A DNA stretch of 64,000 nucleotides from an uncultured Mucilaginibacter sp. (GCF_913773635.1 NZ_CAJYGQ010000006.1:372001-436000), one strand, 5' to 3'; positions 45,614 through 54,859 are shown, counted from the stretch's first letter. Translations and numbers: made by a program. The notes: generated from the letters alone by a model not told the origin.

Positions 45614-46771
45614 TTAATGGCCTTTAAAAAAGCTTAGCATATCAGGCAAAGCCGTGTCAGAGTGCATGCGTTCGCCGTTTAGTAAAGATTCTCGGGCGGC
45701 TTCTGCCGATCGTTGACGCATTTGCGTTTCATAAGCAGCTATAGCTTCCAGTTGAGTTAGGTAATTGTTGTCTGTTAAGCAATGGCTTAGCTCCAATGCG
45801 TCCAGCATGGCCATGTTGGCCCCTTCGCCGGCAAAGGGTGGCATCACATGTGCCGCATCACCCAGCATAGTCAGATTAGGTTTGGCTTCCCAAGTTTGAT
45901 TTAAAGGCATACAATAAATTGGCCGTGGAATAAATGGGGTTTCCGCATTGGTAAACAGTTCAAACCAAATGCTCTTCCACCCGGCATATTCCTGTTTAAA
46001 CCAGTTTAATATCTGTAGGTTGTCGCTATAATTTAAATTGTTTTTCGCTGCCCAATTTTCGGGCGCTTTAAGGCTGGCGTAAAAGCCAATATCGCCGTTG
46101 CCTTTTTGACCAAGTAGTATATTCTTACCCTTGCCAAACGCCATAATCTTACCGCCTTTTATCAATTGGTTAACCTGTGGGGCGTTGATTGCTGCATTAG
46201 TCAAATTGCCTTCTAGCATCGTAATGCCTGAGTAAAATGGCTTAATATTGGTAAGGTAAGGCCTTATTTTAGAGTTGGCTCCGTCTGCCGCAACCACAAC
46301 GTCGGCATAAGCTGTTTTGCCATCTTTAAAATGTACTAACCAGCCTTCGCCTTGCTCTTCCATATAAGTAAAATGGCTGCCCCATGCCACTGTATCGACT
46401 TCCAGAGATTCTAATAAAATCTTTCTGAGTATTCCTCGGTCTATTTCCGGCCGGAAGTGTTCATAGCCAAAGTTTTCTTCCGGCTTATCATGGTCGCTAT
46501 AAAAAATCTCCGCTTGCTCGTTTACAATTAATTGTTTATCGGCACCCGGCATATAAGTTTGTTTGAATACATCCTGCAAGCCGGCTGCGCGAAGTGCAGC
46601 CATTCCAGAATGTTCATGCATATCTAATGGTGAGCCCTGCACCCGGGAATCTTTATTAGTATCTCGCTCGTATAGTTTGACGCTGATGCCTTTGAGTTGT
46701 AATAGTTTTGCTAAAGTTAGGCCACCGGGACCACCGCCTATAATGGCTACTTGTTTGTTTTTTAGTAACAT
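45614..46771 (-). CDS. TetX-like FAD-dependent monooxygenase
   Basis: 385 residues of the group A flavin monooxygenases, with high similarity by eye to the tetracycline-inactivating TetX type: FAD motif VAIIGGGPGGLTLAKLLQ, YERDTNKDSRVQGSPLDMH, the NADPH/FAD segment VVVAADGANSKIRPYL and GDAAHVMPPFAGEGANMAM. Length agrees with TetX (about 388). Many chromosomal Bacteroidota homologues do not inactivate tetracycline, so substrate remains open. It follows the AraC gene (26 bases) on the same strand and ends at 45614. A dedicated transporter is not seen nearby. Confidence 0.88.
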   Translation of the reverse strand: MLLKNKQVAIIGGGPGGLTLAKLLQLKGISVKLYERDTNKDSRVQGSPLDMHEHSGMAALRAAGLQDVFKQTYMPGADKQLIVNEQAEIFYSDHDKPEENFGYEHFRPEIDRGILRKILLESLEVDTVAWGSHFTYMEEQGEGWLVHFKDGKTAYADVVVAADGANSKIRPYLTNIKPFYSGITMLEGNLTNAAINAPQVNQLIKGGKIMAFGKGKNILLGQKGNGDIGFYASLKAPENWAAKNNLNYSDNLQILNWFKQEYAGWKSIWFELFTNAETPFIPRPIYCMPLNQTWEAKPNLTMLGDAAHVMPPFAGEGANMAMLDALELSHCLTDNNYLTQLEAIAAYETQMRQRSAEAARESLLNGERMHSDTALPDMLSFFKGH

Positions 46772-46797
46772 ACTGTAAAAATTTAGTATGCACGAAA

Positions 46798-47553
46798 TTA
46801 CTTTTGCTTTAAAAGGGATAATAGTAGAAATCGGTCGTTTTTATTACGCGACAGTTCTTTGGGTACCACACCGGCAAATTTTTTTACGGCCTTAATAAAA
46901 TAGGCCTGGTCGGTAAAATTTAATTCAGGAAATAACTTGCCATGCGCAATGTGTTGCAAAGAGGCCCTGAACTGCAAAATATTGCAGTAAGCTTTTAAGG
47001 ATAAGCCAAACTGCTGATTGAAATACCGGTTAATTTGCCTGCTGCTCCAAGCTGCCAGTTCGGCAATTTTGGTCACTGACAACTCCCCTTTTGATTTATA
47101 AATGAGATTGAAAAGTTTAAGTTTCCGGCCGTCAATTTCATTAGGAACAAGCGATGCTACCTTGGCTACAGCTTTTTCAAAAAACGCATCAAAATCATCT
47201 AAAATTTCCTCGTTAAAATCCCAGAAATCGTTGGGTAACGTTATGGCAGTATCCAAGACGCCGGCAATTGAGTTTTTTAAAATGTATTCTACAGCAAGGG
47301 GCTTAAAGCTAATTACAAATGCTTTGGTTTGTGGCAGCACGTAGCGTTGCTCGGGGGCGGTTTCCAATCCCATTAACATTACCTGGAATGGATCGGTACC
47401 ATTTCGCCAAAAAAACAGGTCTATACGTCCATCAGGCAGCACAACAACTTCTTTGGTTTCAGCTGTATCATTTTGAAACATGCCAATATTTTCCACAAAC
47501 GTTGCTACAGACTCAGGCGGTGGAAGAAATTTTAGCAAGAAGCCTTTGTCCAT
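46798..47553 (-). CDS. AraC family transcriptional regulator
   Basis: 251 residues with an N-terminal DUF6597-like domain (VVLPDGRIDLFFWRNG) and a C-terminal AraC HTH (VTKIAELAAWSSRQINRYFN followed by ...FGLSLKAYCNILQFRASLQH and NFTDQAYFIKAVKKFAGVVP). The TetX-like monooxygenase gene follows it 26 bases downstream on the same strand, so it is the likely target or co-expressed partner. Ligand unknown. Confidence 0.9.
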   Translation of the reverse strand: MDKGFLLKFLPPPESVATFVENIGMFQNDTAETKEVVVLPDGRIDLFFWRNGTDPFQVMLMGLETAPEQRYVLPQTKAFVISFKPLAVEYILKNSIAGVLDTAITLPNDFWDFNEEILDDFDAFFEKAVAKVASLVPNEIDGRKLKLFNLIYKSKGELSVTKIAELAAWSSRQINRYFNQQFGLSLKAYCNILQFRASLQHIAHGKLFPELNFTDQAYFIKAVKKFAGVVPKELSRNKNDRFLLLSLLKQK

Positions 47554-47692
47554 TGTTACTGTTTTTATTTGAGCAATTTTACGAACGTGTCAAAATAATC
47601 TTCAAATTAATAGAAAGGAACTCAAAATAGAAAAGTTCCGACTAAAGTCAGGGCATTTTATTTTCTCACTATCATTAGATTTGTCAACGGAT

Positions 47693-48055
47693 TTAACAAT
47701 CTTCGATATTCATTTTATAAAGCAATCCGTTTTGTATTTCATAGACGTGCTTTACATTGCCGTCGAAAATCACGTTACCTTCCAGGTCCGTCACTAGTTG
47801 ATGCACTAATACCTCTACTCTCCCATCCTCAAGATTTTCAATTGCTAATGGTATCACTTTGGGATTTATTTCACTCCACTGCCTATTCCAGTAAATTTTA
47901 ATTTCGCCTATGCCAATTGCATACCCACCTTCAAAGGCTTTTGGCCAGTGTATGTCAGGGTGCATTAAAGATAGCACGCTGTCAATATCGCGCATATTAA
48001 ATCCACTGTAAGCTGCTAGAATTAAGCGCTCGATGATTGTTGATTGATCTTGCAT
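47693..48055 (-). CDS. NTF2/SnoaL-like family protein
   Basis: 120 residues with the nuclear-transport-factor-2-like fold pattern: AAYSGFNMRDIDSVLSLMHP, DIHWPKAFEGG, VLVHQLVTDLEGNVIFDGNV, KHVYEIQNGLLYKMNI. Members bind small hydrophobic ligands or act as isomerases or hydrolases. No catalytic dyad can be assigned. Single gene. Confidence 0.85.
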   Translation of the reverse strand: MQDQSTIIERLILAAYSGFNMRDIDSVLSLMHPDIHWPKAFEGGYAIGIGEIKIYWNRQWSEINPKVIPLAIENLEDGRVEVLVHQLVTDLEGNVIFDGNVKHVYEIQNGLLYKMNIEDC

Positions 48056-48251
48056 TACATATTAGGTTTAACTTATAGTGGAGTATTTGCATCAATTATC
48101 ACCATAGCGCTTTCTTAAAATTGAGGGCCGATATAAAAAAGCGTGTCAAGTGAAATTGCTTGAAACCGCTAATTATTAAGAAACGGTTTAGGCTCATCAG
48201 TCTTGACACTTGCATATTAACATTTCGCGTCAAACAATCTATTACAAAGAC

Positions 48252-49217
48252 TCATTTATCGCATTTGGCTTTGATTGTATTAGAATCATACTCTTTGTAT
48301 AAAATCATTCCAAAATCGCTATCGGAACATCGTATTTCGTCTTTTCTTCCGTCACTCCAACTGATGTTTTCACCATATTTTGAGAGAATAACCTCTTTTG
48401 TAGCCTCGTTAAACTTAAACGTTATAAACTTTTCTGACAAATACTCGTCAGGAATTTCATTCATTAATTCAATGGTGAAGAAGTTATTCTTAACAGCTAA
48501 CCTTTTGAAAGCATCGCCGAAGTTATTTGGGTATATGTTTCCATTAACTAATACCTTGTACCCCTTATTTTGCTCATTTATTAAGAGAGCAACAGGTGCT
48601 ATTTTAGTTGCAGGATCCTGTGTGTTTATATCACCATTGTATCCAAAGACGATAATCTTGTCGTCAAATCCGTCCGTATTTATATCACACTCTTGTTCTT
48701 TCACCACATAGTATTTTTTCCTGGCTATGGAATCTATGATATGTTTAATGTTAAGATTGTCTCCATCTACCGGGCCACTATCGTTAAAGAACCTAGCATA
48801 ATCTTCCTTAACGTTGATCATATCCAGCGTTTCATACTTTCCGTTTTTATAGAAGATAACGTACCAAGGGCTGGTGTGCCTGGGAATTTTGACAACCTTG
48901 TTGTTCTTGTTAAAAACTATGACCTTATTGTCATCAAAATTCTTGTAACTAACCTTTGAAGAGTCGAGGTAACTCGCAGCTTCAGCAAAATAGTTATTTG
49001 CGTCATCAGCAATTGTATAAAAATTATCCCCATGTTTCTTCTTAAGGCTTTCAATACTATTATCACTTGGTGAAATAAATACAACTTCGTCTTTGTTCAA
49101 AACAACGGTATCAGATTTAGGATGAACCGATGCTTGGGGTTTTTTTGACCGATTGCATGCAGTTGAAAATGTAATTACAAGTATTGCAAAAAGCAAATTT
49201 CTCAAGATTTGTTGCAT
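48252..49217 (-). CDS. Hypothetical lipoprotein
   Basis: 321 residues with a lipoprotein signal (MQQILRNLLFAILVITFSTAC, Cys21). The second half has a dockerin-free but calcium-site-like DINTDGFDDKIIVFG segment and several beta-rich runs (FFTIELMNEIPDEYLSEKF, TKEVILSKYGENISWSDGR). Such short DxDxDGxxD elements occur in many exported repeat-rich proteins. No family assigned. It is flanked at a distance by 9-base inverted repeats (48141-48149, 49240-49248), which may be chance. Confidence 0.65.
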   Translation of the reverse strand: MQQILRNLLFAILVITFSTACNRSKKPQASVHPKSDTVVLNKDEVVFISPSDNSIESLKKKHGDNFYTIADDANNYFAEAASYLDSSKVSYKNFDDNKVIVFNKNNKVVKIPRHTSPWYVIFYKNGKYETLDMINVKEDYARFFNDSGPVDGDNLNIKHIIDSIARKKYYVVKEQECDINTDGFDDKIIVFGYNGDINTQDPATKIAPVALLINEQNKGYKVLVNGNIYPNNFGDAFKRLAVKNNFFTIELMNEIPDEYLSEKFITFKFNEATKEVILSKYGENISWSDGRKDEIRCSDSDFGMILYKEYDSNTIKAKCDK

Positions 49218-49872
49218 TGTTTAAACTTTAAATAAACTTTTGACACGCGCGAATAATGATTATTAATTCAAACACGTCAAAAAATTATATAACAGCGTTA
49301 TCTACGCCTGATAAAATATTCGAACAACTCTCAAAGCAGGTACCTTGTTTTACAAATTCTCATAGCTGTTCTTTTGCTTATCTAATGCTCTAACGTAACG
49401 CTTCTTGAATTATTAATCAATGTATTTAATTTTCCAGACAAAGTAGTAATGTGCGCCCGTTCGGTCCATAGTATTGTTTTTTATTACTTACCGTTATTCA
49501 CTTGCGAATAAACATAAAGTGTAATGACCGGGCCTGACTGTGCGTAAAATCCCATTTGACACGAGCACACCCAATAAAGTTATATTGAACCTAAAATATG
49601 AATAATTGAGATTATACTATTTTTAATTAGTCTAAATAATTATATTTGGCAAATATTAAACTTTGTCAGGCACGTTGATAAATACAGTGTCGTAGTAGCA
49701 ATAACAGATGAATTAAAAGAAAATTAACAGAACCGTTCAGCGCCAAATTGCAACAGCGGTTCAGCTTATAAGAATTAAATTACTAATAGTAAAAATGGTT
49801 ACGTAGCGGGAACTACGTAACCTTGACTGCAAAATGCAGATTTACTGACCCGTTCGGAGGAACAAGACAGCC
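49218..49872 (+). other. 655-base non-coding leader region of the TonB receptor gene
   Basis: No open frame of note. The first 450 bases are AT-rich. The last 150 bases contain clear secondary structure: stem GAACCG/CGGTTC at 49730-49762 and a structured part at 49797-49860 listed on its own. Two TTGACACG-type sequences occur, at 49240-49247 and, as TTTGACACGAGC, near 49556. Confidence 0.6.
49797..49860 (+). ncRNA. Candidate structured 5' leader RNA with possible pseudoknot
   Basis: A perfect 10-bp hairpin GGTTACGTAG / CTACGTAACC with loop CGGGAA (49797-49822), then CTGCA / TGCAG (49827-49839), then CCCG at 49849-49852 that can pair with CGGG in the first loop, placed 3 bases before GGAGG (49856-49860), a likely Shine-Dalgarno 12 bases before the ATG at 49873. 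The layout suits a cis-acting switch on ribosome binding. It resembles parts of B12-type leaders (GGGAA, CUGACCCG) but lacks the canonical core, so no class is assigned. Confidence 0.5.
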
Positions 49873-52278
49873 ATGCAATTTAAGAAGATTTTCTTAACGG
49901 CCATTCTATTGGCCCTATTTTCCTGTTGTTACGCACAGACAGCATCAAAAATTTTGCTTACGGGGCGTGTGACCGATACCGCGGGTACCGCACTTGCAGG
50001 TGCTACTGTAAAGCTAATTGGCTCAGGCAAACAAACAATCACTGATGTCAATGGCAATTTTACTTTATCGCAACTGGCACCCGGCACTTACAAACTCAAG
50101 GTATCCATAATAGGGTATCTTGTGGGCGAACAGGAAGTACTTCTTCAAAATGGCTCGCCAAAACAGCTGGTTGTTCAGCTTAAGGAGCGGCGACATGACC
50201 TGCAAACTGTAAATGTACAGGGTTTGACCGTCGTCCAGGCTACCCGTAAGCAACCATTTGCGGTTACAGTTATTGATGCAAAAAAGATTGCAGAAAGGGA
50301 TGTTGATATCAACAGGTTGTTAGACGGGCAGTCCGGCATACGCGTTCAGGAAAGTGGCGGATTGGGATCTGAGTTTAACTACTCGATACACGGACTCTCC
50401 GGCAAGGCGGTCAAATTTTTTGTTGATGGCATCCCCATGGAAAGCTTCGGAAAGTCTTTCAGCATTAACAACTTTTCGGCTAACGTTATTGACCGGATCG
50501 AGGTATATAAAGGGGTTAACCCGGTCGAACTTGGTGGTGATGCCTTGGGCGGTGCTATCAACCTGATTACCCGCAGCGATGTGAAAAACTACCTTGATCT
50601 CTCACATAGCTACGGCTCGTTTAACACTAATCGTTCGGCTATATCCGGCAAGTGGCGTCACCGTTCCGGCTTCACTTTGCAGACCAACTCTTTTTACAAC
50701 TACTCTGACAATAACTACCAGGTATGGGGTCCAACGGTTGAAGTGGCTGGTGAGGACGGCAGGCCGATTCCAGGTTTCCCGCGGTTCAGGCGCTTCAATG
50801 ATGATTACCGGTCATACACCGTAAAAGCTGATATTGGTTTTACTAATGTTGGCTGGGCAGACCAGTTGCTGGTTGGGATCACCAAGGCGGATCAGCACCG
50901 GGGCATTCAGACCGGGCGTACCATGGCCTATGTTTATGGGGATGTGCGTTACCGCGAGGATTTCCTTATGCCGTCGGTGCGCTATAGCAAACGCGGTTTC
51001 ATCGATCCTAAGTTAAATATTGATGCGTATGCCTCATACAATAAGTTGAACGGTACAACTATCGACACCGGCTCGTATAAGTACAAATGGAACGGCGAAA
51101 CCTTCGACAGCCGGGTAAATGGCGAGTTGGGCGGCATTCGTAGTCCGGCAAAGACGATATACACCTTTAACGACCGTACCACATTGGGCAGGCTAAACCT
51201 GTCTTATGCGCTTGCTCAGCAGCAACGCCTTAATTTTAATTATACGCTGAACAATACCTCACGTTCGGGGTCTGACGCCATATCAACAGCGGAATGGGCC
51301 ATTCCTTTCCGTTTGCCACAGGATATGAGCAAGCAGGTAGCCGGGTTGTCCTATGAAGCCATAGTGCTGAATGACCGCTTTACCAATACCATCTTCGTTA
51401 AACACTTCAGCTACCATGCCAAAGCTTCCGTGTATGATTACAACAATGGCAGCCAAAGCAAAGAACTATTCTACCGTGATACCCGTGATGATGCCTGGGG
51501 ACTGGGTTATGCAGGCAAGTTTGCTTTTGATGGTCAATACCTGCTTAAATTCTCGGCAGAAAATACCACCCGATTACCTGAAGCGCTGGAGCTACTGGGC
51601 GACGGTAGCACTATACTGAACTCTTCATCGCTTAAACCCGAAAAGAGCACGAATATTAATTTATCACTGCATAAAACATTTGGTTGGGGCGCTCGCCGTT
51701 TGCAGGCTTCAGTCGGAACCTTCTTCCGTAATACCCGTAACCTGATCTGGCTTGGCGAATCGGACCTGATGGGTACTGCCCGTTATGAAAATCTTGACCA
51801 GGTACGTACTATGGGCGCAGAATTGGAGCTGAACTATGCACATAATAAATGGTTAGAGGTTTCAGCCAATACCACTTACCAGGATATCCGCAACCGGCAG
51901 CGATTCGAGCCGAATGGCGCAATGAGCATTGTCTATAACGACCGGTTACGCAACATTCCTTATTTGCTGGCCAATGGAGAGATCCGCGTTTACCTGGACC
52001 AAGCACTTCATCTGAAGAACAAATTTACTTTTTATACCAACACGCATTTCGTACAACGCTACTACTTGGGCTGGCCTAGCTTGGGTGCTGCAGATACCAA
52101 ACTGGTGATACCCACACAATTTGTGCAGGATGCAGGCTTGAGCTATGCTCTACAGCAAAGCCGATATAGCATCAGCCTGGCATGCCGTAATCTTTTCGAC
52201 AGGCAGGTGTTTGACAATTACCTGCTGCAAAAGCCCGGACGTTTTTTTAGCCTAAAGCTCCGATACCTCATTCAATAG
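49873..52278 (+). CDS. TonB-dependent receptor with carboxypeptidase-like N-terminal domain
   Basis: 801-residue outer-membrane receptor. Order: signal peptide (MQFKKIFLTAILLALFSC, cleavage after CYAQ), CarboxypepD_reg-like domain (about 28-110, GRVTDTAGTALAGATVKLIG and VSIIGYLVGEQEVLL), plug (about 130-240, FAVTVIDAKKIAERDVDINR, VDGIPMESFGKS, VIDRIEVYKGVNPVELGGDA), then a 22-strand barrel ending in an aromatic-terminated strand (FFSLKLRYLIQ). Such receptors take up siderophores, haem or cobalamin. It is followed by a DUF4374 lipoprotein, a common pair. Richer in G+C and in C-ending codons than most neighbours. Confidence 0.94.
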   Translation: MQFKKIFLTAILLALFSCCYAQTASKILLTGRVTDTAGTALAGATVKLIGSGKQTITDVNGNFTLSQLAPGTYKLKVSIIGYLVGEQEVLLQNGSPKQLVVQLKERRHDLQTVNVQGLTVVQATRKQPFAVTVIDAKKIAERDVDINRLLDGQSGIRVQESGGLGSEFNYSIHGLSGKAVKFFVDGIPMESFGKSFSINNFSANVIDRIEVYKGVNPVELGGDALGGAINLITRSDVKNYLDLSHSYGSFNTNRSAISGKWRHRSGFTLQTNSFYNYSDNNYQVWGPTVEVAGEDGRPIPGFPRFRRFNDDYRSYTVKADIGFTNVGWADQLLVGITKADQHRGIQTGRTMAYVYGDVRYREDFLMPSVRYSKRGFIDPKLNIDAYASYNKLNGTTIDTGSYKYKWNGETFDSRVNGELGGIRSPAKTIYTFNDRTTLGRLNLSYALAQQQRLNFNYTLNNTSRSGSDAISTAEWAIPFRLPQDMSKQVAGLSYEAIVLNDRFTNTIFVKHFSYHAKASVYDYNNGSQSKELFYRDTRDDAWGLGYAGKFAFDGQYLLKFSAENTTRLPEALELLGDGSTILNSSSLKPEKSTNINLSLHKTFGWGARRLQASVGTFFRNTRNLIWLGESDLMGTARYENLDQVRTMGAELELNYAHNKWLEVSANTTYQDIRNRQRFEPNGAMSIVYNDRLRNIPYLLANGEIRVYLDQALHLKNKFTFYTNTHFVQRYYLGWPSLGAADTKLVIPTQFVQDAGLSYALQQSRYSISLACRNLFDRQVFDNYLLQKPGRFFSLKLRYLIQ

Positions 52279-52313
52279 ATCAATCCATTATTCATAATCA
52301 AATCATAAATACA

Positions 52314-53582
52314 ATGCTTAAATTTCTAAAAAGATCATCACTGACAGCAATTGCTGGACTGGCCTTTTTCATAGCGGCCTGCACATCATGTAGTAAAGAC
52401 AACAGTGCAACAGAATGTGAAAATTGCAACACCGGTAACAATGGATCAGGCCCTCAGACAGGCGCGGGTGCATTCACTGTTGCCAGTTGGACAGCCGACC
52501 TGCAGTATGTAGCATCAGTTCCCAGTTTAACCAGCGGCTCGCTAACCTTCAAAGGCAAAGGTTTAGAAGCCAACGGCTCACGTTACATCTGGCATAAGCA
52601 ATATGTTTACCTGATGAACCTGCCCATGAAACGTTTCATCCAATACGAAATGGGCGTAGACGGCAGCCTCAAAGAAAAAGCCTACATCCTGACTGATGGC
52701 GTGGTTCCTAACTATTTCCAGTCGTTGAACATCGTTAACGACAATACTATGTTGGTGTTAGGTGCGCTTGAAGCTAATAGCGGCACTGTTGGCTGGGCCC
52801 GCATCAATCTTACCGAATTTAAAGTTGAGGCAAAAGGTACCATGGCGGTTCCTTATGATGCTGCCAAACCAAGTGTAAACTACGCGGTAGGCCGTGGCTT
52901 TGTTGATAATGGTAAATTTATTGTCGGCGGCTATTTCTACAACAGTGCAACGGCTGCATATGATGTTGACGGTGTAAGAGCGTTAGTGTATGACTATCCG
53001 GCCATGACCAATATGCGCGTCATTAAAACCAATGCAACTGCCGGTGGTGTTGGGTACGATTACTTATCGTCATTGACCACCGACGAAGAAGGTAACCATT
53101 ATTTCGTAGCCAGCGCCGGTAAATTCTGGACCGGTACAGGCGGTAAGTCGGGCGTGGTGCGCATTAAGAAAGGTGCTGCCGAGTTTGATCCTGATTACTT
53201 TTTAGATGTAACGACACCTTTGGGCAAACAAGCCTGTCTGATGGGCATCAATTATGTAAGCAACGGCATTGCTATCGGTAGCATCCAATACGAAGAAATG
53301 ATGACATCGGTGCGTGATCGCCTGAAAGATGTTGGCCAGTTGGTGAAATTGGACTTGCGCAATAAAACAGCTACGCTGATCAATACCCCGCTTAGTCCTG
53401 TAGCAATGGTGCGCTCCCCACTGGTATATGGTGGTAAATATTATACCAGCATTTCGCCTGTGGGCGCAGATGCGGCGATATACGAAGTTGATCCGGCCAG
53501 TGGTTCATTCAAAAGAGGACTTGCGCTGGATGGAGGTGGTTCGGTAAGCGTTCAGCTGATCGCTCCTCACCCGGGTAAATAA
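52314..53582 (+). CDS. DUF4374 lipoprotein
   Basis: 422 residues with a lipoprotein signal (MLKFLKRSSLTAIAGLAFFI, Cys about 24 in AACTSC) and a beta-propeller-like DUF4374 body (FTVASWTADLQYVASVPSLT, GLEANGSRYIWHKQYVYLMN, VKLDLRNKTATLINTPLSPV). DUF4374 proteins usually sit next to TonB receptors of the siderophore-like kind and probably sit on the outer membrane as surface ligand-handling partners; that role is inference. It is 35 bases from the receptor and ends in a strong terminator. Confidence 0.9.
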   Translation: MLKFLKRSSLTAIAGLAFFIAACTSCSKDNSATECENCNTGNNGSGPQTGAGAFTVASWTADLQYVASVPSLTSGSLTFKGKGLEANGSRYIWHKQYVYLMNLPMKRFIQYEMGVDGSLKEKAYILTDGVVPNYFQSLNIVNDNTMLVLGALEANSGTVGWARINLTEFKVEAKGTMAVPYDAAKPSVNYAVGRGFVDNGKFIVGGYFYNSATAAYDVDGVRALVYDYPAMTNMRVIKTNATAGGVGYDYLSSLTTDEEGNHYFVASAGKFWTGTGGKSGVVRIKKGAAEFDPDYFLDVTTPLGKQACLMGINYVSNGIAIGSIQYEEMMTSVRDRLKDVGQLVKLDLRNKTATLINTPLSPVAMVRSPLVYGGKYYTSISPVGADAAIYEVDPASGSFKRGLALDGGGSVSVQLIAPHPGK

Positions 53583-53603
53583 TGAGAGTTTAAATAAAAT
53601 TTT

Positions 53604-53641
53604 AAACAACGGCTGCTTTACAGCAGCCGTTGTTTTTTTGT
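53604..53641 (+). terminator. Terminator of the TonB/DUF4374 unit
   Basis: AACAACGGCTGCT / AGCAGCCGTTGTT stem (13 bp, loop TTAC) followed by T7. Confidence 0.9.
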
Positions 53642-53686
53642 TAAGGCTATTAATTAATATGCTGCAAATAAAAACATCATCAATAA

Positions 53687-54121
53687 TTATTCTACATTGC
53701 CTTTGTATTTTTCAATACCATTGACGTAAAGTACAGACTTATACGAATCAAATTTATATTGGTCATCCTGATAAGTATTCTCGTTAGATTTATTCAGAAT
53801 AATCGTCTTATGATCGGCTGCATCAGGCAAAAAAAGTTCTACCTTATTTTTATCTTTACTCCATAGCACAAATGCACTGATCACCGCTGAATTTTTTTTT
53901 GAAGCTACTGGATTAAGCCGGAATCCTTCGTTATAAACCTTGATGCAATCCTGTTGCAGTTCGCTCCAGGTCAGTCCTTCCGATACCACACATCCGTGGT
54001 CATTATTGTGATCACGCACTGCTTTATTTTCTTGTATACCGGTGTTTGCATTTGTTTTAGCGGGTTCATTACATGCTAACAGTCCCACCATACATGTTAC
54101 TATAGAAAAAAGTTTATTCAT
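53687..54121 (-). CDS. Small hypothetical lipoprotein
   Basis: 144 residues from ATG 54119-54121 (MNKLFSIVTCMVGLLACNEP, lipobox Cys17). The mature part is polar, with HGCVVSEGLTWSELQQDCIK, SKKNSAVISAFVLWSKDKN and NTYQDDQYKFDSYKSVLYVN. Several Bacteroidota lipoproteins have this general plan. No family assigned. Convergent with the DUF4374 unit. Confidence 0.7.
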   Translation of the reverse strand: MNKLFSIVTCMVGLLACNEPAKTNANTGIQENKAVRDHNNDHGCVVSEGLTWSELQQDCIKVYNEGFRLNPVASKKNSAVISAFVLWSKDKNKVELFLPDAADHKTIILNKSNENTYQDDQYKFDSYKSVLYVNGIEKYKGNVE

Positions 54122-54679
54122 TGGAATTATACTCATGAAGTAATTGCTTACAATATAAATGCCAATATTGATTAAATTTAAGTAAAGTTGCGAAGGCTTA
54201 TGATCTATAGCTTTTTGATGTAGCTAGTTTGGGGTTTTTTGCGCCAACACATATTTTTATTTAGCGGCACAAATTTAAATGGAACAAAGTGTAAAGATTT
54301 AGGAGGAATTTTGCAATCATCACTGGTGGAAATAAAAGAATTGGATTTTCCACAGCTCAACTCTTTATTCAAAAAGGCCGGAAAGTTATCATTACATGAG
54401 GAGGCGCCCAAACGGTCAATACAGCATTAGAATGGTTAGGGAAAATACTTAAGGTATTGTTTTCAGTGCAGGAAATATGAAGTATATATACCTATTATAA
54501 GAACAAGTAAGAGAACAACTAGCAATATTTATTTGATGTTTGGCAATGCGGGTTATGGCAAATTTGCCTCTATCAAGCTTGCTAATGAATTCAATTGACA
54601 AATTGTTTGTTATGTTGTTTTCATTTGGTAAGGATTGATTCATGTAGTAAATTACCCATCAGTGTGTTACGTTACTTTT

Positions 54680-54725
54680 GAACACCTAAGGTGAAAAACT
54701 TTCTCAAGTAGTCAGTTAGGTGTTC
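54680..54725. repeat. 10-bp inverted repeat pair
   Basis: GAACACCTAA at 54680-54689 and TTAGGTGTTC at 54716-54725 are exact reverse complements separated by 26 bases. Near the attachment-like fragment; possible arm-type binding sites or a hairpin. Confidence 0.5.
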
Positions 54726-54771
54726 AGAAGTTGGACTTTCTTTGGTGTTAGAGAGGATATCACTAATGGAA

Positions 54772-54804
54772 AAAACCCTCTAAATAAGCTATTTAGAGGG
54801 TTTT
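54772..54804. terminator. Perfect 15-bp hairpin, bidirectional terminator
   Basis: AAAACCCTCTAAATA, loop AGC, TATTTAGAGGGTTTT. A- and T-tracts on both sides let it work in either direction. No obvious gene ends directly at it. Confidence 0.8.
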
Positions 54805-54828
54805 AACAGCAATCATAAGCTGACTTCG

Positions 54829-54850
54829 TGCGCCCACCTGGGCTCGAACC
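54829..54850 (-). other. tRNA 3'-end-like fragment, putative attachment-site core
   Basis: On the minus strand the 22 bases contain the T-loop TTCGAGC, then CCAGG and an acceptor-like TGGGCGC plus discriminator A. The matching 5' half of the T-stem is not conserved (ATAGG) and there is no anticodon arm, so it is not a full tRNA. This pattern is usual for the duplicated end left by a site-specific integration into a tRNA gene. Confidence 0.45.
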
Positions 54851-54859
54851 TATTTCCTT

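Noticed and set aside
49240-49567. Repeated TTGACACG-like sequences around the 48252 lipoprotein gene (48141-48149, 49240-49248, about 49556)
   Set aside because: The matches are only 7-9 bases, irregularly spaced and without transposase or direct repeats; chance is likely.
49797-49860. Canonical cobalamin riboswitch
   Set aside because: GGGAA and CUGACCCG fragments are present, but the conserved GCCACUG and the B12-box AGCCAGGAGACC are not found.
54239-54430. Possible small gene with protein-like composition (63 codons)
   Set aside because: No ATG start, no recognisable family and no ribosome site; treated as a possible remnant only.
54449-54643. 64-codon frame on the minus strand
   Set aside because: Composition is not protein-like in any known way and there is no neighbour or family support.
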